DNA from: Bog-756 sp963710495
GTDB lineage: Bacteria > Actinomycetota > Acidimicrobiia > Acidimicrobiales > RAAP-2
DNA length: 64,000 nucleotides
Direction: 5' to 3'
Assembly: GCA_963710495.1 (NCBI GenBank)
Contig: CAVQAI010000010.1
Location: forward strand, 107,831-171,830
Shown here: one piece after another, positions 6,996 through 15,927 of the stretch
Position numbering within the stretch: the first letter of the stretch is position 1
How the letters are laid out: every line of letters begins with the position of its first letter
The notes under the pieces: generated by a model
What the model was told of the DNA's origin: nothing
Database searches by the model: none
Seen by the model: only the letters and a program-made list of their open reading frames with translations
Translations under genes and position numbers: made by a program

Positions 6996-9680
6996 ATGTT
7001 CGCCGGTCGCCCTGCCAAGGCCATCGCCCTTTCGATCAGCGTCGTCGCGGTCCTCGCCACGTTGGCCGTCACGGTGGACTTCGCTCGAGCGGGCACCGGC
7101 CCCGGGGCCTCCGGCAACACCATCACCAACGCCCTGCAGGCCCAGTCGCCGTTCTCGCCGGGGACCCTCGACAGTGGGCAGCCGGTCGACGTCGTCGTAC
7201 CGGCGAACTCCGTCCTGACGCCCGGGGCGACCATCTTCGTACTCGAGTGCTCCGCCCCGAACGATGTGGTCCCAACCACCATCAACAGCTGTGACGGCAA
7301 CACCGCCTACGCCGGCGGTACCATCACCGTCCAACCAGACGGCTCAGTCGACGTGATCAATACGTCGACCAGCTCGGGCTTCCCCTACATCACCTACGCC
7401 CTCCCGGACACCCTGACCTTGAGTGAGAACCCGAATGGATCACCGAAGTGCGGGCTCGGCTCGGCCAACGAGTGTGTGCTCTATATCGGCCAGGGGGGCG
7501 GCAGCGACACGGGTCTCTCGCAGCCGCATTTCTTCTCTCAGGCCTTCCAGGTCCATCCCGACCCCACCGACTCGGGAACACTCAATCCCGGTGACGGCAC
7601 CTTCCCGGCCGACTCAGCCCCGACTATCACCTCGGTCAATCACGCCACGTTCAACCAGGGCACAGCAGGGACCTTCTCGGTCACCGCCACGGGTTACGGA
7701 CCCCCCACCTTCACCGAGTCGGGCACGTTGCCGACGGGCGTGACCCTCAAGACCACGTTCTCGGGGACATCGAGCACCGGGGTCCTGGCCGGCACGCCCA
7801 CCCAGTCAGGCTCCTTCCCGATCACCATCACCGCTGACAACGGGGTGGGCACGCCGGCCACCCAGGCCTTCACCCTGACCGTCAACGGCACCGGCACGGC
7901 GCCGGCCATCACCTCGGCCAACCACACCACCTTCACCGAGGGCTCGGCGGGGACGTTCACGGTGACGGCCACCGGCTCGCCGACCCCCACCCTGGCCGAA
8001 TCGGGCACCCTCCCGACCGGGGTCACCTTCACCCCGGGCACCGGGGTCCTGGCCGGCACGCCCACCCAGTCGGGCTCGTTCCCGATCACCTTCACCGCCA
8101 CCAACGGGGTGGGCTCACCGGCCACCCAGGCCTTCACCCTGACGGTGAACACCTCGGGCACGGCGCCGGCCATCACCTCGGCCAACCACACCACCTTCAC
8201 CGAGGGCTCGGCGGGGACGTTCACGGTGACGGCCACCGGCTCGCCGACCCCCACCCTGGCCGAATCGGGCACCCTCCCGACCGGGGTCACCTTCACCCCG
8301 GGCACCGGGGTCCTGGCCGGCACGCCCACCCAGTCGGGCTCGTTCCCGATCACCTTCACCGCCACCAACGGGGTGGGCTCACCGGCCACCCAGGCCTTCA
8401 CCCTGACGGTGAACACCTCGGGCACGGCGCCGGCCATCACCTCGGCCAACCACACCACCTTCACCGAGGGCTCGGCGGGGACGTTCACGGTGACGGCCAC
8501 CGGCTCGCCGACCCCCACCCTGGCCGAATCGGGCACCCTCCCGACCGGGGTCACCTTCACCCCGGGCACCGGGGTCCTGGCCGGCACGCCCACCCAGTCG
8601 GGCTCGTTCCCGATCACCTTCACCGCCACCAACGGGGTGGGCTCACCGGCCACCCAGGCCTTCACCCTGACGGTGAACACCTCGGGCACGGCGCCGGCCA
8701 TCACCTCGGCCAACCACACCACCTTCACCGAGGGCTCGGCCGGGACGTTCACGGTGACGGCCACCGGCTCGCCGACCCCCACCCTGGCCGAATCGGGCAC
8801 CCTCCCGACCGGGGTCACCTTCACCCCGGGCACCGGGGTCCTGGCCGGCACGCCCACCCAGTCGGGCTCGTTCCCGATCACCTTCACCGCCACCAACGGG
8901 GTGGGCTCACCGGCCACCCAGACCTTCACCCTGACGGTCGACGCGGCACCGGCCATCACCTCGGCCAACCACACCACCTTCACTGAAGGGTCGGCCGGGA
9001 CGTTCACGGTGACGGCGACGGGCTTCGCCGATGCCGACCTTGTCGGAATCGGGCACCGCTGCCGACCGGAGTCGCTGTTCAGCTCGGCCGGGAGTCCTGG
9101 CCGGCACGCCCACCCAGTCGGGCTCGTTCCCGATCACCTTCACCGCCACCAACGGGGTGGGCTCACCGGCCACCCAGGCCTTCACCCTGACGGTGAACAC
9201 CTCGGGCACGGCGCCGGCCATCACCTCGGCCAACCACACCACCTTCACCGAGGGCTCGGCGGGGACGTTCACGGTGACGGCCACCGGCTCGCCGACCCCC
9301 ACCCTGGCCGAATCGGGCACCCTCCCGACCGGGGTCACCTTCACCCCGGGCACCGGGGTCCTGGCCGGCACGCCCACCCAGTCGGGCTCGTTCCCGATCA
9401 CCTTCACCGCCACCAACGGGGTGGGCTCACCGGCCACCCAGGCCTTCACCCTGACGGTGAACACCTCGGGGACGGGACCAAGCCTCACCATGAACAAGGC
9501 ATCCGGGCTAGTCGGTCACCAGACGCTGGTGATATCGGGAACGGGCTGGGGTGCAGATGCCACGGTCACGCTCCACGAATGCACCACGACGGAATTCAAG
9601 GCATCCTCTTGTGGCAGTTCGAACGCGGTGACCGTCACGCTCGATCCGCATGGAGGGTCCGGGGCATCCGGTGCTGGTGA
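6996..9680 (+). CDS. Secreted repeat protein B, N-terminal part (frame lost inside a degenerate repeat)
   Basis: AAGGAG precedes the ATG by the same distance as in genes A and C, and the N-terminus MFAGRPAKAIALS matches gene C (MFAGRPAKAVALS), so the start is firm. A signal peptide is followed by one four-Cys neocarzinostatin-like domain (ECSAPND, SCDGNT, KCG, NECVLYIGQ) and one Ig repeat with a short insert. Five 88-residue Ig repeats of the TFTEGSAGTFTVTATG type then follow. From about 9025 the frame leaves the repeat pattern (GFADADLVGIGH...) and runs on fortuitously in a wrong frame to 9680. The real continuation is the overlapping next entry. No sortase motif is present in this part. Confidence 0.7.
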   Translation: MFAGRPAKAIALSISVVAVLATLAVTVDFARAGTGPGASGNTITNALQAQSPFSPGTLDSGQPVDVVVPANSVLTPGATIFVLECSAPNDVVPTTINSCDGNTAYAGGTITVQPDGSVDVINTSTSSGFPYITYALPDTLTLSENPNGSPKCGLGSANECVLYIGQGGGSDTGLSQPHFFSQAFQVHPDPTDSGTLNPGDGTFPADSAPTITSVNHATFNQGTAGTFSVTATGYGPPTFTESGTLPTGVTLKTTFSGTSSTGVLAGTPTQSGSFPITITADNGVGTPATQAFTLTVNGTGTAPAITSANHTTFTEGSAGTFTVTATGSPTPTLAESGTLPTGVTFTPGTGVLAGTPTQSGSFPITFTATNGVGSPATQAFTLTVNTSGTAPAITSANHTTFTEGSAGTFTVTATGSPTPTLAESGTLPTGVTFTPGTGVLAGTPTQSGSFPITFTATNGVGSPATQAFTLTVNTSGTAPAITSANHTTFTEGSAGTFTVTATGSPTPTLAESGTLPTGVTFTPGTGVLAGTPTQSGSFPITFTATNGVGSPATQAFTLTVNTSGTAPAITSANHTTFTEGSAGTFTVTATGSPTPTLAESGTLPTGVTFTPGTGVLAGTPTQSGSFPITFTATNGVGSPATQTFTLTVDAAPAITSANHTTFTEGSAGTFTVTATGFADADLVGIGHRCRPESLFSSAGSPGRHAHPVGLVPDHLHRHQRGGLTGHPGLHPDGEHLGHGAGHHLGQPHHLHRGLGGDVHGDGHRLADPHPGRIGHPPDRGHLHPGHRGPGRHAHPVGLVPDHLHRHQRGGLTGHPGLHPDGEHLGDGTKPHHEQGIRASRSPDAGDIGNGLGCRCHGHAPRMHHDGIQGILLWQFERGDRHARSAWRVRGIRCW
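7893..9470 (+). repeat. 264-bp tandem repeat array (88-residue Ig-like units)
   Basis: Units beginning GGCACGGCGCCGGCC start at 7893, 8157, 8421 and 8685, an exact 264-nt period, and are essentially identical in DNA sequence. A fifth, damaged unit carries small indels around 9025-9105, and a further intact unit starts at 9205. Each unit encodes one He_PIG-type domain. Identity at silent sites shows recent expansion or homogenisation; copy number may vary between strains and is hard to assemble. Confidence 0.9.
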
Positions 9681-10599
9681 ATTCGGACGAGCCCGCCTCG
9701 TAGCCGACAACAATCGTCATGGCAAAGCCGCGGTAGCCGGCTCGGGCGTCTTCAGCCGAGTTCATTTCACAATCGAGGTGGGGCGGATCGGACCCAAGAA
9801 GAAGAACACGTGCGGCCTCGCAACCTCCGGCCCATGCTTTATCGTGGCCCGGGGGAACACCGGGGATTCGACCAGTAGCGGGCCACTCGGCTTCTCCGTT
9901 CCCATGGTCACTGCGAAGGACACCAGCAATGTGCTGGGCAACTCGACCGACCGTCTCACGGCCAGTGGGTTTCCGGGGGGTGACACCGTCGTGGCCCTCG
10001 AATGCGGATTGCATATACATGCGGCCTCGTCCGCCCTCAACCACTGCGACTCGGCGACGTCGATTTCGGGCGTGGCTTCGGCACAGGGACGTGTGTTGTT
10101 CAAGCCGAAGGGGATCACCCTTCTGGTCGGCTCAGCCTTTGTCGACGCCGCTCACAGCAAGTGTCCCGCCGGCGGAACCTGCGAGATCGTGGTCATCGAC
10201 ACGAGCAATTCGGCCATCGGTGCCGCAGTCCCAGTGACGTTCGCCACCCCGACGGTCTCTCTCAATTCGACGTCCGGCGTCACGAACGGATTCGCGGACA
10301 AGATCCAAGCCAGCGGGTTCCCGGTCGGCGACACCGCCGTCGCCCGCGAGTGCGACCAGGGCGTCCACCTGTCGCAGAAGCTCGAAAGTCACTGCGACCC
10401 GGCCACTGAGCTATCGGGATCGGTCAGCAGCAAGGGCCAGGTCGCCTTCAGCCCGGGCGCGATAACGCTGGTGGACGGTAGTGCATACCAGGACATGGCG
10501 CATCAGAGCTGCCCGCCCGGCGGAACCTGTGAGGTTGTCGTGTCCGATTCTGGCAACTCGGGCGTCGCAATCAAGACCCCCGTTTCCTTTGCCCCCTAG
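9031..10599 (+). CDS. Secreted repeat protein B, C-terminal part with three neocarzinostatin-like domains
   Basis: This frame resumes the Ig repeat series after the damaged unit (VLAGTPTQSG onward), so it is the rest of gene B; the first ATG is internal and has no ribosome site. After one and a half Ig units come three consecutive beta-rich domains of about 115-120 residues. Each has two close cysteine pairs, for example LHEC...SSCG with NTCG...GPCF, LECG...HCDS with SKCP...GTCE, and RECD...HCDP with QSCP...GTCE. Each opens with a SGFPxGDT-type strand. The pairing of one wide and one tight disulfide matches the neocarzinostatin family pattern. The protein ends VSFAP with no membrane anchor, suggesting secretion into the medium or non-covalent wall attachment. 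Confidence 0.65.
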   Translation: MPTLSESGTAADRSRCSARPGVLAGTPTQSGSFPITFTATNGVGSPATQAFTLTVNTSGTAPAITSANHTTFTEGSAGTFTVTATGSPTPTLAESGTLPTGVTFTPGTGVLAGTPTQSGSFPITFTATNGVGSPATQAFTLTVNTSGTGPSLTMNKASGLVGHQTLVISGTGWGADATVTLHECTTTEFKASSCGSSNAVTVTLDPHGGSGASGAGEFGRARLVADNNRHGKAAVAGSGVFSRVHFTIEVGRIGPKKKNTCGLATSGPCFIVARGNTGDSTSSGPLGFSVPMVTAKDTSNVLGNSTDRLTASGFPGGDTVVALECGLHIHAASSALNHCDSATSISGVASAQGRVLFKPKGITLLVGSAFVDAAHSKCPAGGTCEIVVIDTSNSAIGAAVPVTFATPTVSLNSTSGVTNGFADKIQASGFPVGDTAVARECDQGVHLSQKLESHCDPATELSGSVSSKGQVAFSPGAITLVDGSAYQDMAHQSCPPGGTCEVVVSDSGNSGVAIKTPVSFAP

Positions 10600-10676
10600 G
10601 AGGCACACGATCCTCGTCCGAGAGGTCCGGACATCGTGGCGAACCCGTAACGAGTCAGCGCATAGTCCGCGCTCAC

Positions 10677-10759
10677 GTCGCGTGCAGGTAATCGGCAAGT
10701 TATCTCTGTGTGTCAGGGCTCGATTCCGTTTGACTTGGCCGACGGCGGCATGCCACAAC
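10677..10759 (+). promoter_or_regulatory. Pho-box-like operator/promoter, copy 3
   Basis: Units GTCGCGTGCAG, GTAATCGGCAA, GTTATCTCTGT and GTGTCAGGGCT are spaced at 11 nt. TTGACT starts 20 nt after the start of the last unit, and CACAAC lies 18 nt further on. This copy is the most diverged of the four, but the phase and the distance to TTGACT are unchanged. The start codon of surface protein C is about 73 nt downstream. Confidence 0.55.
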
Positions 10760-10832
10760 ACAGGTGGAGACTCGTTCCGATGTCTCTCTACCCCCTGTAG
10801 AACCAAACTCCGGCAATCGAAGGAGCTTCTCC

Positions 10833-13049
10833 ATGTTCGCTGGTCGACCTGCTAAGGCCGTCGCCCTGTCCCTCGCCGCGGTGCTCTGTGGAGTGTCCGC
10901 GTTCGTCCTGGCCGGTACGGCATTTGGCGGTACCGGACCGGGTGCCTCGGGCAATACCATCACCAACGCCCTGCAGGCTCAGTCGCCGTTCTCGCCCGGA
11001 ACCCTCGATAGCGGACAGCCGGTCGACGTCGTGATCCCGGCCAACACGGTGCTGACTCCCGGAGCGACGATCTTCATCTTCGAGTGCGCCGCGCCCAGCG
11101 GCGTCGATCCGACCAGCACCGCCGCCTGCGACGGCAACACCAACTACGCCGGCGGCACCATCTCCGTCCAGTCCGACGGCTCGGTCGACGTCATCAACAC
11201 GTCCACCAACTCAGGACTGCCCTACATCATGTACGCACTCCCCGACCAGGTGACCTTGAGTGAGAACTCGAGCGGATCACCGAAGTGCGGGCTGGGTTCG
11301 GCCGACGAGTGTGTGCTCTATATCGGTCAGGGGGGCGGCAGCGACACCGGTTTCTCGCAACCGCACTTCTTCTCCCAGGCGTTCCAGGTCCACCCCGACC
11401 CGACCGACTCGGGAACCCTCAATCCGGGTGACGGCACCTTCCCGGCCGACTCGGCCCCGGCCATCACCTCGGCCAACCACACCACCTTCACCAAGGGCAC
11501 CGCTGGCACCTTCTCGGTCACCGCCACCGGCTATGGGCCTCCCACCTTCACCGAGACCGGCTCCCTGCCGGCGGGCGTGACCCTCAAGACCACCTTCTCG
11601 GGCAACTCGAGCACCGGCGTACTGGCCGGCACGCCGACCCAGTCGGGATCCTTCCCGATCACCATCAACGCGGATAACGGGGTGGGCACCCCGGCCACGC
11701 AGTCCTTCACACTGACGGTGAACGCGGCACCGGCCATCACCTCGGCCAACCATGTGACCTTCACCCAAGGGACGGCGGGCAGCTTCACGGTGACCGCCAC
11801 AGGCTCGCCGGCGCCGACCCTGGCCGAGTCGGGGACCCTCCCGGCCGGGGTCACCTTCACCCCGGGCACGGGCGTGTTGGCCGGCACACCGACGGCCACG
11901 GGCACCTTCCCGATCACCTTCACCGCCACCAACGGGGTGGGCTCACCGGCCAACCAGAGCTTCACGCTCACCGTCTCCAACTCGGGAACGGCTCCGGCCA
12001 TCACCTCGGCCAACAACACCACCTTCACGGAAGGCACGGCGGGGACGTTCACAGTGACCGCCACGGGCTCGCCCAAGCCCACCCTGGCCGAGTCGGGGAC
12101 CCTCCCGGCCGGTGTCAGCTTCACCCCGGGCACGGGGGTGCTGGCCGGCACGCCGACGGCGACAGGCACCTTCCCGATCACCTTCACCGCCACCAATGGT
12201 GTGGGCTCACCGGCCACCCAGAGTTTCACGCTCTCGGTGCTCGGCTTCCACATCTCGACGACGTCCTTGCCCAACGGCACCGTTGGGGTGCCCTACAGCG
12301 TGCAACTCCAGACCCTGGGTGGCACGGGTCCCTACAAGTGGAAGAAGACGGCCAAGCTGCCCACCGGGCTGAGCATCAGCTCGACCGGCTTGCTGTCGGG
12401 TACCCCGTCGTCCAAGGCGGTCGGGACGCAATCCGTGGGGGTCACGGTCACCAGCAACAAGACGTCCACCGCCTCGGCCACCCTCCCGCTCACCGTGGAT
12501 GAAGCACCGGTGATCACCTCGTCGAATGCGGTGTCGTTCGACGACAACACGGCGAGCTCCTTCACGGCGACATCCACGGGCTTTCCGGCACCGTCCTACA
12601 CGGAGACCGGGGCGCTCCCGACCGGGGTCACCTTGTCGAGCGCGGGTGTGCTGTCGGGCACGCCCGTCCTGCCCGGTTCGCCGGCCAACACCACCGTCTT
12701 CCCGATCACCATCAGGGCCAACAACGGGATCGGTTCGCCGGGCAGTCAGAGCTTCAGCCTGACCGTGTTCGCCCCCCTGGTCATCACGACGACGTCCCTG
12801 CCGTCGGGCGCGCCGGGAGCGGCCTACAGCGGCCAGCTTGCGGCCGCCGGGGGGCTCACACCGTACAAGTGGAAGAAGCTCTCCTCATTGCCGAAGGGTC
12901 TCAAACTGAACGCCGCCACCGGCGCCATCACAGGAACGTTGAGCACCAAGGCAGCTCCGAGCACGAACCCGATCACGGTCGAGGTCACGTGCAAGGAGGG
13001 CAAGGTCAAGGTGGCGGCAAGCAAGACGCTCACCATCGTTGTGTCCTAG
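10833..13049 (+). CDS. Secreted repeat protein C (four-Cys domain plus He_PIG repeats)
   Basis: This is an intact sibling of genes A and B, 738 residues from the ATG behind AAGGAG. A signal peptide is followed by one four-Cys neocarzinostatin-like domain (ECAAPSG, ACDGNT, KCG, DECVLYIGQ). Then come three TATG...LAESGTLPAGVTFTPGTG Ig repeats, a classical He_PIG domain with PYKWKK, a further Ig repeat with SFDDNTAS, and a last He_PIG domain (LPSGAPGAAYSGQLAAAGG). There is no LPxTG-like signal and no C-terminal membrane segment. Being intact, it shows what A and B should look like. Binding partner is unknown; He_PIG domains usually act as spacers or carbohydrate and protein binding modules in secreted proteins. 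Confidence 0.8.
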   Translation: MFAGRPAKAVALSLAAVLCGVSAFVLAGTAFGGTGPGASGNTITNALQAQSPFSPGTLDSGQPVDVVIPANTVLTPGATIFIFECAAPSGVDPTSTAACDGNTNYAGGTISVQSDGSVDVINTSTNSGLPYIMYALPDQVTLSENSSGSPKCGLGSADECVLYIGQGGGSDTGFSQPHFFSQAFQVHPDPTDSGTLNPGDGTFPADSAPAITSANHTTFTKGTAGTFSVTATGYGPPTFTETGSLPAGVTLKTTFSGNSSTGVLAGTPTQSGSFPITINADNGVGTPATQSFTLTVNAAPAITSANHVTFTQGTAGSFTVTATGSPAPTLAESGTLPAGVTFTPGTGVLAGTPTATGTFPITFTATNGVGSPANQSFTLTVSNSGTAPAITSANNTTFTEGTAGTFTVTATGSPKPTLAESGTLPAGVSFTPGTGVLAGTPTATGTFPITFTATNGVGSPATQSFTLSVLGFHISTTSLPNGTVGVPYSVQLQTLGGTGPYKWKKTAKLPTGLSISSTGLLSGTPSSKAVGTQSVGVTVTSNKTSTASATLPLTVDEAPVITSSNAVSFDDNTASSFTATSTGFPAPSYTETGALPTGVTLSSAGVLSGTPVLPGSPANTTVFPITIRANNGIGSPGSQSFSLTVFAPLVITTTSLPSGAPGAAYSGQLAAAGGLTPYKWKKLSSLPKGLKLNAATGAITGTLSTKAAPSTNPITVEVTCKEGKVKVAASKTLTIVVS

Positions 13050-13104
13050 CCGCCGCGCCGGGTCCGGGTGGGACGGGGGTTCCCTGCTCGGACCGGCGTG
13101 CGGC
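13049..13104 (+). terminator. Possible hairpin terminator after surface protein C
   Basis: Directly behind the stop codon, GCCGCCGCGCCGGGTCCG can pair with CGGACCGGCGTGCGGC about 20 nt further on, with two small bulges. No T-run follows, which is common for terminators of GC-rich actinobacteria but keeps the call weak. Confidence 0.35.
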
Positions 13105-13527
13105 AGGTCATGGTGAGACCCAGCTGGTCGACCTGACTGAACCAACCGGCGCTGCCCGAATCGAGATTGGTCGTTCGGATGCGCGGACGGTTACCTTGAG
13201 CGGACCGATTGTCTTGCCGCGGCGGACGCGTTGATGTTCCGTGAGGGGTCGTTCTCGACGTCTGTGCGGCGCTGTGTCGCTCGCCCCGGAGCTCTCCCTG
13301 AGTCGAAGGTCGTTCCGTGGCCCCTGACGAGTCACGAGGGGGCATGGACGGCCTTTGACGGTATCCCCCACAGCCTCGGCTGCCGGGCGACGCCACGACT
13401 GAATGGAAACCTCCAAACCGCTGCTGTGTGCGTGCGCCCGACTGCTGTCCGCGCGGAGAAGACACGCCGGATTCCGGGTCCCCGGCGGCCCCCAATCTTT
13501 CCGGAATGTCGCCACTACTTCTCTAGC
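13105..13527. other. Non-coding stretch before the binding-protein gene
   Basis: Nothing recognisable is encoded. A 103-codon frame on the plus strand and overlapping minus frames are open, but show no family pattern, no ribosome site and Arg/Pro/Ser-rich composition. The stretch ends at the fourth tandem 11-nt array. Confidence 0.4.
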
Positions 13528-13609
13528 TACACGCCCAGGTAACCCCCAAGTTATCTCTCTGTGTCAGGGGCCCAAATCGATTGACTTGGGTTCGGCGCCA
13601 TGACAGAAC
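13528..13609 (+). promoter_or_regulatory. Pho-box-like operator/promoter, copy 4
   Basis: Units TACACGCCCAG, GTAACCCCCAA, GTTATCTCTCT and GTGTCAGGGGC are arranged at an 11-nt period. TTGACT begins 20 nt after the start of the last unit and CAGAAC follows a 17-nt spacer, then ACTACTGAC. This copy drives a gene for a PstS-like binding protein, not a repeat protein, which strengthens the link to phosphate control. Start codon about 115 nt downstream. Confidence 0.65.
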
Positions 13610-13724
13610 AACTACTGACGGCGAGGTCCGTCATCTAGTGCGGAGACAAGTCCACCCTGCCATATACCTGCTCAATCATCTCCTGCCTCGGCGGGCGTCC
13701 ACCTGACAAGGAGCAATCTGAGAT

Positions 13725-15782
13725 ATGAATCCTCTCAACCCTAGAAGTTGGCGTTCGGCGCGCCGCCGCATGGTTGGTGCGGCGACCGTCGGTGCTGCGG
13801 CCTTGGTCGTAGCTGGCACGCTCGGAGCGGGAGTCGCCGGTGCCGCCGGCAGCACCGGTGCGCCGCACTTCAACAACTCGACAGCGTCCGAGCCCATTCG
13901 TGGCGCGGGCTCCGACACCACGATCTTCCTGCAAACGAAGATATCGGAGCTCTACACCTTGGCCGGCCTGTACGGTTGCCAGCTGGTCAGCGCCGCCGGT
14001 CAGAACCTCTTCGGCGGCGGTACGTCGGTGACCGGGGACATCAACTCCAAGTGCCAATCGACAGACATCGCCACGACCGACGATGCCGACAACTGGAACC
14101 GAGTAGAGGTCACCCAGGGAGTGAACGCCGTCGGTTCCGGGAACGGGCAGAACCAGCTCTGCGGTGCTTTGGCGACCCCCCTCCAGGTGAACTATGCACG
14201 TTCGTCCAAGGTCAGCTCCAACATCTCAGGCTGCAACGAGCAGGAGCTCGGTTATGCCAAGGACGGTGTGCCGATCGTCGACTTCCCGACGATCAACCCT
14301 TCGACCCTTGGCACGTCGACCTTCGCTGCTGGACAGGTCGCCAGCAACGCCTTCCCGAATGGTGCCTACAACACCATCAATGGCGGAGTGGTCGGCCCGG
14401 TGGCCAACGGTTGGCTCCCCGGGGACAACCCCGCAACTGCCGGTGTCCATAACGGTACGAAGGTCGGCTCCATCTCCAATGCGGGAGCGATCGACTCGAG
14501 CGTCGCCTTCCGGATGTGGTGCACGCCGCATGGGTCGGCCGGCTCTATCGGTGACTGGGGTCAGCTGACCAACCTCGGTCCGAACCTTGAGGTCAACGTC
14601 GACACGACGGCGAGCTCAAGCACGGTGACCATTGACCCGAGCAGTGGCACCGCCTTCCCGGCGACCATCGCTTCCAGTCAGGCGGTCACGCCTCCGTTCT
14701 CGACGTCGGGCTTGCTTGCCTCCGGCACGACGACGACCTCTGCCGGTGGCGCTTCGACGCTGACGCTGAGCAACCCCGCCACGCTTACGGGGACCTACAC
14801 CCTGACCTTCGCCACCGGGGCCGCCAAGCTGGCCCAAGGTAGCGGCGTACCGGTCGGCGTTCCGATCCGGCTCCTGGGCGTCAACCTGGGTTCCGGCACG
14901 ACGGCCACGTTTGCCACCTTTGTGGACGGTCAGACCCCCGATAACGCCAGTGGCTGCCATTCGTCGGCAACGTTGACGAACGCGAACGCCGGCAACGACC
15001 CGAAGGCGTCGACCGCTCCTGCCGGAAACCCGGCGCACGTCGCGCTCGAGAACAATGCTCATCAGCTGGAGTTGTTCTCGCAGTCGGACTTCCCGTCCGA
15101 CCCGGTCGATCAGGCCATCGAAGAGGCGACGTCGTTCTACTTCATCTCCAACGGTGCATACCAGACCAATGCATACGAAGGACAGACCACGATCAACGGC
15201 GCCAACTACGCCGCCAACCTCGTGGGAGAGAACGGGAGCTTCTCCGGGGCAGCCACCGAGCTGAACAACACGTACCCGACAGCTCGGACGTTGTTCAACA
15301 TCATCAACTCGGTCACCGTTACACAGTCGACCGCCGGGTTCATGGACTGGCAGTGCGATTCGAACACCAACTTCACGAAGGGGGTCGACCTCAGCACCGG
15401 TCTCAACTACGACGCCGAGCTGAGTAACACCATCTCGACCAACTTCGGGTTCCCGCGCCTGTCGGACACGACCCCACCCATCAGCACGATACCGGCCGAC
15501 AACCAGCTCGCTCCGAATGACAGCTGTGTTGCTCAAATCCCGGTCACCGCGGACGGAAGCAACACGGTGACGTATGCCGGATCGGGCTCGAACTTCCCGA
15601 ACTCGATCATCAACGGTGGCTCGGTGACCGTGGTGACCGGTGGGACCCTGCCGACGGGGACGACTGTGACCTCAGCTGGTGGTTCGTCGACACTGACACT
15701 CAGCAACACGTTGGCCGCCGGCAGCTACACACTGGAGTTCTTCGGAGTCCCAGCCGTGATCACCGCCTCGGCCACGCCATAG
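13725..15782 (+). CDS. Secreted PstS-like substrate-binding protein with inserted beta module
   Basis: A 685-residue exported protein; AAGGAG lies before the ATG. The basic N-terminus RSARRR is followed by a long Ala/Val/Gly hydrophobic signal ending near GVAGAAG. The mature protein opens with IRGAGSDTT, the phosphate-loop-like motif of PstS-type periplasmic binding proteins, and later has STDIATTDDADNWNR and VDFPTINPSTLG segments typical of the type II binding fold. An unusual Ser/Thr-rich beta segment with TSAGGASTLTLSN (about 285-375) interrupts the fold, and a similar segment with TSAGGSSTLTLSN closes the protein. No lipobox or LAFTG anchor is seen, unlike the two binding proteins of the pst operon downstream. 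Phosphate or a phosphorylated compound as ligand is inferred from family and promoter. Confidence 0.65.
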   Translation: MNPLNPRSWRSARRRMVGAATVGAAALVVAGTLGAGVAGAAGSTGAPHFNNSTASEPIRGAGSDTTIFLQTKISELYTLAGLYGCQLVSAAGQNLFGGGTSVTGDINSKCQSTDIATTDDADNWNRVEVTQGVNAVGSGNGQNQLCGALATPLQVNYARSSKVSSNISGCNEQELGYAKDGVPIVDFPTINPSTLGTSTFAAGQVASNAFPNGAYNTINGGVVGPVANGWLPGDNPATAGVHNGTKVGSISNAGAIDSSVAFRMWCTPHGSAGSIGDWGQLTNLGPNLEVNVDTTASSSTVTIDPSSGTAFPATIASSQAVTPPFSTSGLLASGTTTTSAGGASTLTLSNPATLTGTYTLTFATGAAKLAQGSGVPVGVPIRLLGVNLGSGTTATFATFVDGQTPDNASGCHSSATLTNANAGNDPKASTAPAGNPAHVALENNAHQLELFSQSDFPSDPVDQAIEEATSFYFISNGAYQTNAYEGQTTINGANYAANLVGENGSFSGAATELNNTYPTARTLFNIINSVTVTQSTAGFMDWQCDSNTNFTKGVDLSTGLNYDAELSNTISTNFGFPRLSDTTPPISTIPADNQLAPNDSCVAQIPVTADGSNTVTYAGSGSNFPNSIINGGSVTVVTGGTLPTGTTVTSAGGSSTLTLSNTLAAGSYTLEFFGVPAVITASATP

Positions 15783-15839
15783 CGTCACAACGATCGGGGG
15801 TGTGACCTTGGGCCACGCCTCCGGCAGCAGTGCCCTACC

Positions 15840-15879
15840 TGACCCGGAGTCTGGTGAGTAATCACCGGGCTCCGGGTCA
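15840..15879 (+). terminator. Hairpin, probable terminator after the binding-protein gene
   Basis: TGACCCGGAG and CTCCGGGTCA form a perfect 10-bp stem, with an inner TGGTGA/TCACCG pairing, 58 nt behind the stop codon. No T-tract follows. It separates this gene from the long pst operon. Confidence 0.55.
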
Positions 15880-15927
15880 CGGGGTTCCACGGGGATGTTT
15901 GAGAAATCGGGCGGAAAGGATTCCTAA

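Noticed and set aside
7694..9007. Long minus-strand frame of 437 codons across the 264-bp repeats
   Set aside because: It mirrors the in-phase repeats of the real plus-strand gene; the translation is Val/Pro-rich, repeats with the same period and has no start context.
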